The notes under the pieces: model-generated
Database searches by the model: none
Told to the model about the DNA's origin: nothing
Seen by the model: only the letters and a program-made list of their open reading frames with translations
Made by a program: the position numbers and the translations under genes
From: Anaerolineales bacterium
GTDB lineage: Bacteria; Chloroflexota; Anaerolineae; Anaerolineales; Villigracilaceae
NCBI GenBank assembly: GCA_016789205.1
Contig: JAEURF010000100.1
Span: forward strand, 1 to 6,459
Length of the DNA: 6,459 bases
Reading direction: 5' to 3'
Shown: in pieces, positions 1-5,987 of the stretch
Position numbering within the stretch: position 1 is the first letter of the stretch
How the letters are laid out: every line of letters begins with the position of its first letter

Positions 1-335
1 CGATATTTCCATGGCTTATCATCATATTGAAGTGAAAGTTTGTTGATGTGTTCGTCTGCACCTTGCGTTGTTGATGAAACAACTTTGCCTTTGATGCCAA
101 GATAACGATACGGGTCATTTGGGTCTTGAATGACCATTGTGATTTGATTTGGACGTTCTTTCATGTTTTGGTCTTTGAGCCGACCTTCATTGGTATTGAT
201 AAGAATATGTTTTCCATCGGTATCAAACCAAACAGGCGAAAGTTGTGGTGTGCCATTGGCATTGACGGTTGCTAAAAATAAAAATGCTTTTGTTTCGGGT
301 TTGAATAAATCTAAAAATTTTTCTGGGAAATTCAT
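1..335 (-). CDS. F420-dependent PPOX-class oxidoreductase (3' end missing)
   Basis: This reading frame starts at an ATG (333-335) and runs off the left edge with no stop, giving 111 residues. The family is usually about 125-140 residues, so only the C-terminal tail is missing. Members are small split-barrel (pyridoxamine 5'-phosphate oxidase-like) cytoplasmic enzymes; those of this subgroup bind F420 rather than FMN and usually reduce small substrates with F420H2. Seen here are the subgroup hallmarks: LATVNANGTPQLSPVWFD (residues 21-38), NEGRLKDQN (49-57), the DPNDPYRYLGIKG block (71-83) and GADEHINKLS (92-101). The start is supported by GGAG 7 bases upstream and by the family-typical MNFPEKFLDL opening. 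It lies downstream of cofE and fno on the same strand, which fits an F420-consuming role. The substrate cannot be told from sequence. Confidence 0.88.
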   Translation of the reverse strand, partial: MNFPEKFLDLFKPETKAFLFLATVNANGTPQLSPVWFDTDGKHILINTNEGRLKDQNMKERPNQITMVIQDPNDPYRYLGIKGKVVSSTTQGADEHINKLSLQYDDKPWKY

Positions 336-399
336 TTTGATACTCCAAAGTTTTTTTGAAGTTTATCAAGTGTATATAAGAGTCTTGTTAGCAGTTTAT
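336..399 (-). promoter_or_regulatory. AT-rich leader upstream of the PPOX gene, possible promoter
   Basis: The stretch between the hairpin cluster and the PPOX start is AT-rich on the minus strand and contains a TTATATAC box about 45 bases before the ATG that could serve as a -10 element. I cannot find a -35 hexamer worth naming. An independent promoter here is plausible because this is the longest gene-to-gene gap in the left half, but read-through from cofE is equally possible. Confidence 0.25.
343..346 (-). promoter_or_regulatory. Ribosome binding site of the PPOX gene
   Basis: On the minus strand the start is preceded by GGAG with a 7-base AT-rich spacer (GGAGTATCAAAATG). This good Shine-Dalgarno match supports the ATG at 333-335 as the true start. 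Confidence 0.7.
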
Positions 400-449
400 G
401 ACGATAGACGGAAGACCGTAGACCGTCTGTCGTCCACCGTCTACGGTCT
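400..449. repeat. GC-rich inverted-repeat cluster between cofE and the PPOX gene
   Basis: A perfect 11-base inverted repeat, AGACCGTAGAC (413-423) with GTCTACGGTCT (439-449), encloses a 15-base loop. The flanks repeat the same vocabulary: AGACGG (406-411) can pair with CCGTCT (423-428), and CCGTCT recurs at 437-442. The block begins two bases past the cofE stop codon. As RNA from the minus strand it would fold strongly but is followed by TTCCGTCTATCG rather than a U-run, so it is not a canonical intrinsic terminator. It more likely is a dispersed intergenic repeat that may also slow 3' decay of the cofE transcript. Confidence 0.7.
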
Positions 450-451
450 GA

Positions 452-1216
452 TTAACGAAACATATCCATATCTTTTGGTCTGATTAATTCTTGTAAACTT
501 CCTTCGCCAAGTGGATAAGGAAATCCGCGAACATGAACAGCAGGCGTACCTTCTGCGGCTTGCCCCATTACAAGGGATGCGGCGGCGGCGAGTTCATCTG
601 CCACACCGATAATAGTGGCTTGCAATGTATAACCAAATAAATCTTTCCAACCTCGTTCATCTATAATTGCAGGGATTCCACTTAAGCCAATACAAATTCC
701 AACGGTTCCATTGCGCCATGCACGACCATGTGAATCGATAATCATCACTCCAATATTTTTATTTGTTCTTTTTTTTATTTCATCACGAAGTTGTTTTGCA
801 GAGTTATCAGGATTTTTGGGCAAAAGCAAAACTACATCTTTATTATCCCCATCACCTAAAACATTGGAATGGTCAATGCCTGCGTTGGCGCAAATGAATC
901 CAAGTTTGTGTTCAACGACAATTACACCTTTGCGAAAGCGTACTACTTCATTGCTTTCTTGTAACATCAATTCAACCAAGCGAGCATCTTTTTCAGTTTT
1001 TTGTGAAAGTTCAATTGCCTTTTGAGAGGGTTGTACATCCGCTAAATTCACCATTCGCCCTTCGGCTTTGCTGACAATTTTTTGCGCCAATACCAAAATA
1101 TCATTTTCTTGTAATTCAATTTGTGTTTCGCTTAATGAATTAAGAAGATAATCCGCCAAATTGTCACCTTGGCGGATGAGAGGAATATTTTTAAGTGCTG
1201 TGAGTATTAATGACAT
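452..1216 (-). CDS. cofE: Coenzyme F420-0:gamma-L-glutamate ligase
   Basis: CofE adds L-glutamate to the lactyl-phospho-Fo core (F420-0) using GTP and divalent metal, making F420-1 and, in many organisms, longer gamma-glutamyl tails; it acts in the cytoplasm. The 254-residue length matches stand-alone archaeal CofE, and there is no nitroreductase-like extension as in actinobacterial FbiB. Recognisable blocks are IPLIRQGDNLAD (11-22), LAQKIVSKAEGR (43-54), GFICANAGIDHSNV (106-119), LLLPKNPDNSA (130-140), DSHGRAWRNGTVGICIG (161-177), DERGWKDLFGYTL (186-198) and ADELAAAASLVMGQAAEGTP (206-225). The DSHGR and ANAGIDHSN segments carry the acidic residues expected for metal and nucleotide binding. 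The ATG at 1214-1216 gives the family-typical MSLILTALKNIPLI start, but no Shine-Dalgarno sequence precedes it. It follows fno by 26 bases, all within an inverted repeat. Confidence 0.95.
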   Translation of the reverse strand: MSLILTALKNIPLIRQGDNLADYLLNSLSETQIELQENDILVLAQKIVSKAEGRMVNLADVQPSQKAIELSQKTEKDARLVELMLQESNEVVRFRKGVIVVEHKLGFICANAGIDHSNVLGDGDNKDVVLLLPKNPDNSAKQLRDEIKKRTNKNIGVMIIDSHGRAWRNGTVGICIGLSGIPAIIDERGWKDLFGYTLQATIIGVADELAAAASLVMGQAAEGTPAVHVRGFPYPLGEGSLQELIRPKDMDMFR

Positions 1217-1257
1217 AGTAATTTGTAAATAGTAATTGCCAATTACAAATTACTATT
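1215..1257. repeat. AT-rich inverted repeat joining fno stop and cofE start
   Basis: A perfect 14-base inverted repeat, ATAGTAATTTGTAA (1215-1228) with TTACAAATTACTAT (1243-1256), spans the whole fno-cofE junction with a 14-base loop. Two competing stems are also present: AATAGTAATT (1228-1237) with AATTACTATT (1248-1257), and GTAATTG (1232-1238) with CAATTAC (1240-1246). ATAGTAATT also recurs directly at 1215-1223 and 1229-1237. One arm encodes the last codons and stop of fno; the other ends in the first two bases of the cofE start codon. It may be a dispersed repeat, an RNA switch for translation, or both. Confidence 0.75.
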
Positions 1258-1926
1258 TGTTGCACCTGTAATCTTAATCCCCGCATGAGTGGAGCCGTAT
1301 TTCTTATTAATGCCAATCAAAACACTGGTCAAACCTTCAACGACGACAGAGTTTTCAATCGGTCCAGCATCCCAACCAATTAAATCTGCGGCTTGCACAA
1401 GTTTCAAAGTTTCTTCGCGCGCTTCTTTGCTTGTGCCTGTCACCAACACATCACATGCTACTTCATCATCCGTCATCAAATGTTCATACGAAATATTTTG
1501 AAAAGCGGCGCACACTTCCACACCATCACCGACGATTTCTTTTGCTTCTTGCGCGGCTGACCCTGCTGATGGCATTTGTACTTTGGATACTTTCGGTGGA
1601 ACCAATGGCACTGTTACATCAATGAGAATTTTTCCTTGCAGATTTTCTTTGACTGATTCCAGCGTTGCGCGATGAGCAGAATATGGAACAGATAACACAA
1701 CAATGTTCGCTTCTTTCGCCGCCTGCAAATTGCTCATGCCAGTGATAGAGACTCCTTCACCAAGCATTGTTTTTAATTCATTTGCGGCATTTTTTGCACT
1801 TTCTTCTTCGCGTGAACCAATTAAAATGTGATACCCTGCACGCGCCCAACGAAAAGCAAGACCTTTGCCTTGTTTACCCGTTCCCCCTAGCACAGCAATG
1901 GATAATAAAAGATGATTTTCTTTCAT
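1243..1926 (-). CDS. fno: NADPH-dependent F420 reductase (F420H2:NADP oxidoreductase)
   Basis: The enzyme transfers hydride between F420H2 and NADP+, in bacteria often run toward F420 reduction to feed F420H2-using enzymes. The protein is 227 residues, close to archaeal Fno. The N-terminal Rossmann fold has the glycine motif GGTGKQGKGLA (14-24), and GSR at 37-39, at the end of beta-2, is where the family binds the 2'-phosphate of NADP. A VVLSVPYSAH segment (76-85) follows. The C-terminal block DAGPIENSVVVEGLTSVLIGINKKYG (186-211, cited by its ends) and GIKITG (216-221) are family-typical. GGAGA lies 4 bases before the ATG. The last residues, after GIKITG, come from the adjacent inverted repeat, so the C-terminus looks extended. 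It sits directly upstream of cofE on the same strand. Another symbol in use is npdG. Confidence 0.93.
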   Translation of the reverse strand: MKENHLLLSIAVLGGTGKQGKGLAFRWARAGYHILIGSREEESAKNAANELKTMLGEGVSITGMSNLQAAKEANIVVLSVPYSAHRATLESVKENLQGKILIDVTVPLVPPKVSKVQMPSAGSAAQEAKEIVGDGVEVCAAFQNISYEHLMTDDEVACDVLVTGTSKEAREETLKLVQAADLIGWDAGPIENSVVVEGLTSVLIGINKKYGSTHAGIKITGATNSNL

Positions 1927-1930
1927 GTAT

Positions 1931-1935
1931 TCTCC
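1931..1935 (-). promoter_or_regulatory. Ribosome binding site of fno
   Basis: GGAGA on the minus strand lies 4 bases from the ATG at 1924-1926. The spacing is slightly short but the match is good, and it supports the assigned start, whose MKENHLLLSIAVLGG opening places the Rossmann glycine motif at the expected distance. Confidence 0.65.
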
Positions 1936-1940
1936 AATAT

Positions 1941-1989
1941 GGAATCAGCCAGCTCGCTGGCGTAATACGGGAGCAAGCTCCCTGATTCC
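1941..1989. repeat. REP/BIME-like nested palindrome
   Basis: An outer inverted repeat, GGAATCAG (1941-1948) with CTGATTCC (1982-1989), encloses two hairpins: CCAGCTCGCTGG (1949-1960) and GGGAGCAAGCTCCC (1969-1982), separated by CGTAATAC. The element folds as a three-way junction and fills most of the 67-base gap between the amidohydrolase stop and the fno start. It is much richer in GC than its surroundings. The paired, differing hairpins resemble a REP doublet or BIME. It has no trailing U-run on the minus strand, so it is not a standard terminator. Confidence 0.75.
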
Positions 1990-1993
1990 ACAA

Positions 1994-3346
1994 TCAACTT
2001 ACTTTTGCAACTTCGTCTTCATATCGCTTCCAAATTTTTGGAGCAATTTCTCTGGCACGAGCCGCAATTTCTTCTTCATCTAAAGTGAGCAATTTTCTAT
2101 CTTTCATTAAAAATTTACCTTCTACCATTGTGGCTGTCACCATGCTTTGTTGAAAGCCAAAAATAATATGCCAAGGTAAATTGCCATCAAATAAAGGTGT
2201 AAATGGTTTGTAATCTACAAAAATTAAATCGGCAATTGCGCCGGGGACAATTTTTCCGATAGAAGTATTTGGGAAAAATGATTCTGCTAATTCTGCATTG
2301 TTATATACAGCCATTTGTTGTACATCATATCCGCCCATGCGGCGTGGGTCGCGATGATGAACTTTATGTAACAGATACGCTGTTTTCCATTCATCCCACA
2401 TCGAGTTGGTAAAACCATCATTGCCTAAACAAACTTTGATTCCCATTCTCAGCATAGATTCAATTTGTGCAACGCCAACACCATTATTCATATTTGAGCG
2501 AGGTTGGTGGGTGAGCCATGTCTCTGTTTCTTTCAATATTTCCATTTCGCGTGCATCAAAATGGACTCCATGTGCAGTAATCGTATTAGGACCGAGAATA
2601 TTGTGTTTTTGTAAACGGTCAATCACACGCATTTCAGTTTTATTCAAACTGTCATATTCATCTGATTCATGCTCAGCCGTGTGGATATGAAAGCCAACAC
2701 CATCCGGTGCCGCGGAGCGACATGCTTGAAGTGTGGCGCCCGATAACGTTAAACTAGCATGCAAGCCGAACGTCGCGGCGAGGCGTGGATGTGGGTCATT
2801 CGTCAGGCGTTTGATAAAGCGGATGTTTTCTTCGATCCCCGCATTGGCTTTTTCATTTCCATCTCTATCTGTCACTTCATAACATAGCACACCGCGCAAC
2901 CCACTTCTATCCATCGCATCCGCAATGACATCTAGCGAGCCTTCAATAAAATTTGGTGAAGCATGATGGTCAATTAAAGTAGTGGTGCCGTGTTTGATGG
3001 CATCCACAAGCGATACTAAAGCCGAATAGCGCACGCCTTCCGCATCAAGCGAACGGTCGAGGGGCCACCACAACTTTTGCAGAATCTCAGGGAAATCTTT
3101 AGGAGCCTTGCCAGGAATTGCCATGCCACGTGCGAACGCGCCATAAAAATGCGTGTGCGCACAAATTCCGCCCGGCATCACATATTGACCATTTGCATCG
3201 GTCGGTTTTGTTTTCGGATGTTTGGCAGTTAAAGATTTGGTAGTACCAATCTCACGAATATAGCCACCTTCAATATAGATTGCATAATTCGCAAGCACAC
3301 GATTTGGAGATTCCCAAGTAATAACATTTGCATTTGTAATTAACAT
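1994..3346 (-). CDS. SsnA-like metal-dependent amidohydrolase
   Basis: This is a member of the amidohydrolase superfamily, closest in what I recognise to the putative aminohydrolase SsnA. Such enzymes hydrolytically deaminate or open N-heterocyclic compounds; the substrate of SsnA itself is not established. The 450 residues compare with about 440 for E. coli SsnA. Metal ligands are visible: H64-T-H66 after the VMPGG turn, H222 in HIHTAE (220-225), H259 in TAHG, and D310 in LGND. Shared SsnA signatures include LIDHHASP (124-131), EENIRF (172-177), RSNMNN (283-288) and the C-terminal APKIWKRYED (435-444). I chose the ATG at 3344-3346 because AAAAGGT lies 6 bases upstream and SsnA proteins open with MLI; a GTG at 3362-3364 in the same frame would add six residues encoded partly by a repeat. 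No selenium or purine genes are adjacent, so its pathway is open. Confidence 0.85.
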   Translation of the reverse strand: MLITNANVITWESPNRVLANYAIYIEGGYIREIGTTKSLTAKHPKTKPTDANGQYVMPGGICAHTHFYGAFARGMAIPGKAPKDFPEILQKLWWPLDRSLDAEGVRYSALVSLVDAIKHGTTTLIDHHASPNFIEGSLDVIADAMDRSGLRGVLCYEVTDRDGNEKANAGIEENIRFIKRLTNDPHPRLAATFGLHASLTLSGATLQACRSAAPDGVGFHIHTAEHESDEYDSLNKTEMRVIDRLQKHNILGPNTITAHGVHFDAREMEILKETETWLTHQPRSNMNNGVGVAQIESMLRMGIKVCLGNDGFTNSMWDEWKTAYLLHKVHHRDPRRMGGYDVQQMAVYNNAELAESFFPNTSIGKIVPGAIADLIFVDYKPFTPLFDGNLPWHIIFGFQQSMVTATMVEGKFLMKDRKLLTLDEEEIAARAREIAPKIWKRYEDEVAKVS

Positions 3347-3352
3347 ATTCAG

Positions 3353-3359
3353 ACCTTTT
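3353..3359 (-). promoter_or_regulatory. Ribosome binding site that decides the amidohydrolase start
   Basis: AAAAGGT on the minus strand lies 6 bases before the ATG at 3344-3346. The alternative in-frame GTG at 3362-3364 is preceded only by repeat sequence (GCGGAATTC) with no purine-rich box at proper distance, so the inner ATG is preferred. Confidence 0.65.
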
Positions 3360-3361
3360 GC

Positions 3362-3430
3362 CACGAATTCCGCGAATTTGCACGGATTTTTAAAGTTGCT
3401 TTATCAGCGTAAATCAGCGTTCATCTGCGT
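3362..3430. repeat. Decamer-like degenerate direct repeats
   Basis: Three 10-base units lie head to tail at 3401-3430: TTATCAGCGT, AAATCAGCGT and TCATCTGCGT. A second family of 9-10 base units precedes them: CACGAATTC (3362-3370), CGCGAATTT (3371-3379) and GCACGGATTT (3380-3389). The near-constant period of one helical turn is clear. The two families together occupy most of the gap between the NACHT gene and the amidohydrolase. Tandem short units without unique spacers exclude a CRISPR array. Phrases of this kind recur between genes in many environmental bacterial genomes as far as I recall, but I cannot name a family. Confidence 0.65.
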
Positions 3431-3443
3431 CCCAAAAAAGTTC

Positions 3444-5981
3444 CTAACCTAAACCATACTGACTCGGGTGCGGAAGTTTCACGCCACTTACACCCATTTC
3501 CCATAGTGTGAGATATGCCGCTTCTCTTAATTCAGGGTCATCGTTATACATGGCGTTATAAATTTGCGAAATCACACCTTCATTTGGATGGTATTTCAAA
3601 TAAGGTAATGCCGCGAGGCGGGCATCTGGGTCGTCTTCCTTCAATGCCAACAAGAAAATATCAGTTGCAGGTGTGCCGGGCGAAACGCCCAAACCTTTTT
3701 TAGCGGCGAATTCAATCAACCATGGAGATTCATGCGGAACACTTAATCTTGTCGGCGCCAATGAGTTGACTGCTAACTTAGAATCCAAAACTTCAGTGGC
3801 GGCATTACGCACAACCCATTGCTCATCTTCAATTTGAATTTTCTTGAGCATCTCAATTGCCCAATCTTCTTGAATGCGTCCTAACCCATATACCACAGCA
3901 CGGCGTAACAAAATATCATTAATAGTGATGCCGTCTCGTAGCATCGCATGACCTTCATTCGTATCAATAGCAATGGCTTCACCAGCCGCACGGCGGATAT
4001 CTTCATCACCATTCAATAAAGTTTGCGCCACAATTTCTAATGACTCATTGATATTAATCGCAACCAAAGCCATACAAGCCGCACGCCGCACCGATAGGCT
4101 CGGTGCTTGCAGTGCCATTTCTAAAGGCTTCACAGATTTTACATCCCGCATTGCACCGGCACCTAAAACAGCCAAATGCACCAACTCAAAGGAAGGTGAA
4201 TTAATTAATTGACGGAATAATGAAGCGGCGCTAGGGTCATTGCTATAAACAAATGCCGCCATCGCTTGTCCACGTAAACTTAAGGGAATACCCTCAGTTT
4301 GTAAAATTGCCGCCAATGTGCCAAACATTTTTCCGCGCCATGCCGCATTTTTTGGCGCATCTCGTAACCAACGTGCCGCCGCAAACAAAGGTCGGTGCAT
4401 GGGCAAGCGAGAAAACTCTAACAGTGATTGCACTAATTTACTTGCATCACCATGTGCGGCAAAATAACGCATCGTTAAATATTTTCCAGACCAATCTGGT
4501 TGATTGAGAATCTTTTCTTCCGCATTGTATGTGGTCAACGCATGTCCTGCTAAATACCCGGCAAGCACGGCATGAGTAAAGCGCATTTTATTATTTGGAT
4601 ATAAAACTAACAACCCGCTGGATGTCATTTTGTCTAGCAAACTGGTAGAAGGCGTGGCAACCTTTTCGACTTTTTTCCCTTTTTGTGTTTTTGACTCTTC
4701 TGCCTGCGCCTCTTCACTTAACGTTTGACCTGTTTCGTCATCGGATACATGTTCTACCACCTCAAATGATTTGACCCAATCTTTTGCTTTGCGTGGGTCA
4801 AACACTGGTTGTGCAGAAAGGATGGCTTGCATCGCCAACGTTTCTAATGCGGCAACGGGTGTATTTTCTGGTGCAATTCTGCGAATGTGAGTGGCAATGG
4901 CTTCTAACACATGCGGACCTAAACTATCTCCAGCATACGCGCCCCATGCGGTTAAAGTCAATTCAAGTGGAGATAAATTTGTCAGGTCAGCACCCAGCCA
5001 GGCGTTAAGTAGAAGCGGGTCAATGCCTTGTAAATTCGATTGTGACCAGGCTTCCATCGCAACGGTTTGTGACCAAAGTCGTCCCCATTGTTCCAAAAAT
5101 TTTTGATTTTGATTTGTTGACCAAGCAGAGATAGCCAAAGGTGCAAAGCCAAGCGGAATTAAGCCATCTAAATATTCTGGTGCGCCAGTGGTGACAATTT
5201 TTGTTTCAGGATAATTTTGTAAAACGAGTTTGAAGAAGTCAGAGACTAAGGCTTGTTCATCTGGCGTGATTTCATCGTAGCCATCTACTAGTAATAAACT
5301 ATTTCCATTTCTGAAAGCGGTGTTGATAAATGCAGAAAGTTTATTGAAATCAAATAAAGAAGCATGTTCTGATGCGGCTTCGATAATTGGATTCAAAACA
5401 TTTTTTGTATCGGTATGCGGAAGATTCAAATCGGCAACGTGTACTAAGAATGGCACGATGTTTTGTAAATTTCCTAATTGTTCACTACGATTGGCGGCAA
5501 GCGAGGCTAGGTGGGCAAGTGCAACGGTTTTGCCTGACCCGGGCTGACCGATGATGGCAAGGTTTACATTTCCTGAGATGGCTTGTGGCAATGTTAAAGT
5601 TTGTGGATGATAGACTGCCGCGATTTCGGGCCAAGTGTGTAAATAAGGTAATGTTTGGGTGACGATATCTTCAAACTTTGGCGGAATGCCCGGCTCAACG
5701 CGTTGTGGTGGCGCGAGTAGAAATGGTTCTTGCAAAATTTCATCTAATGCGAAAAGTTGCGCCGCGAGATGCATGCCCTGTGCGCGACGCAATGTGGCAC
5801 GACGGTGGTTTTCTTCGATTGAAGTTGTTTTTCGCGCTTGCGCTTCTTCACGCCGCGCTTTCATGTTTTCGCGTAATTCTTCTATGAGTGGGCGCGCACG
5901 GCTGACGACAAACCAAAAAATAGTGGCTGATATAAAGCCGATGAGAAATGAAATGGGGTCAAGTGCGAAAAGAAAAGGCAT
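3444..5981 (-). CDS. Membrane-anchored NACHT NTPase with HEAT-like repeats
   Basis: An 845-residue STAND-type NTPase of unknown biological role. Residues 9-27 form one hydrophobic helix (SFLIGFISATIFWFVVS core) followed by R28-A-R30 and a highly charged helix to about 70, predicting a signal anchor with the rest in the cytoplasm. The NTPase has Walker A GQPGSGKT (145-152) and Walker B LLLVDGYDEI (229-238) with the D-G-Y-D-E acidic cluster typical of NACHT. The next strand is KIVTTGAPEYL (261-271), where many NACHT proteins have T-S-R. A charged, probably disordered linker (about 411-446) precedes a winged-helix-like LLDKMTSSGLLVLY (448-461) and MRFTHAVLAGYLAGHAL (466-482), like the F-H-x-x-x-x-E-Y motif. 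From about 565 to 830 lie helical HEAT-like units, e.g. SVRRAACMALVAI (630-642), DIRRAAGEAIAI (661-672), WVVRNAATEVL (722-732), DARLAALPYL (786-795). The ATG follows the upstream stop by 6 bases, implying coupling. Signalling, scaffolding or defence are all possible. Confidence 0.85.
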   Translation of the reverse strand: MPFLFALDPISFLIGFISATIFWFVVSRARPLIEELRENMKARREEAQARKTTSIEENHRRATLRRAQGMHLAAQLFALDEILQEPFLLAPPQRVEPGIPPKFEDIVTQTLPYLHTWPEIAAVYHPQTLTLPQAISGNVNLAIIGQPGSGKTVALAHLASLAANRSEQLGNLQNIVPFLVHVADLNLPHTDTKNVLNPIIEAASEHASLFDFNKLSAFINTAFRNGNSLLLVDGYDEITPDEQALVSDFFKLVLQNYPETKIVTTGAPEYLDGLIPLGFAPLAISAWSTNQNQKFLEQWGRLWSQTVAMEAWSQSNLQGIDPLLLNAWLGADLTNLSPLELTLTAWGAYAGDSLGPHVLEAIATHIRRIAPENTPVAALETLAMQAILSAQPVFDPRKAKDWVKSFEVVEHVSDDETGQTLSEEAQAEESKTQKGKKVEKVATPSTSLLDKMTSSGLLVLYPNNKMRFTHAVLAGYLAGHALTTYNAEEKILNQPDWSGKYLTMRYFAAHGDASKLVQSLLEFSRLPMHRPLFAAARWLRDAPKNAAWRGKMFGTLAAILQTEGIPLSLRGQAMAAFVYSNDPSAASLFRQLINSPSFELVHLAVLGAGAMRDVKSVKPLEMALQAPSLSVRRAACMALVAININESLEIVAQTLLNGDEDIRRAAGEAIAIDTNEGHAMLRDGITINDILLRRAVVYGLGRIQEDWAIEMLKKIQIEDEQWVVRNAATEVLDSKLAVNSLAPTRLSVPHESPWLIEFAAKKGLGVSPGTPATDIFLLALKEDDPDARLAALPYLKYHPNEGVISQIYNAMYNDDPELREAAYLTLWEMGVSGVKLPHPSQYGLG

Positions 5982-5987
5982 AATGAA

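Noticed and set aside
413..449. Rho-independent terminator for cofE.
   Set aside because: The stem is strong, but the 15-base loop is large and no U-run follows on the minus strand (or on the plus strand).
163..483. Plus-strand open frame of 106 codons overlapping the PPOX gene, the gap and the cofE end.
   Set aside because: Its product has no recognisable motif and most of it is antisense to a well-conserved F420-dependent protein; it also runs through the hairpin cluster.
3362..3364. GTG as the start of the amidohydrolase (456 residues).
   Set aside because: It lies in repeat sequence without a suitable ribosome binding site, while the ATG six codons on has AAAAGGT at good distance and matches the MLI opening of SsnA.
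3362..3430. Possible CRISPR array.
   Set aside because: Units are 9-10 bases, degenerate and directly abutting, with no unique spacers and no cas genes in view.
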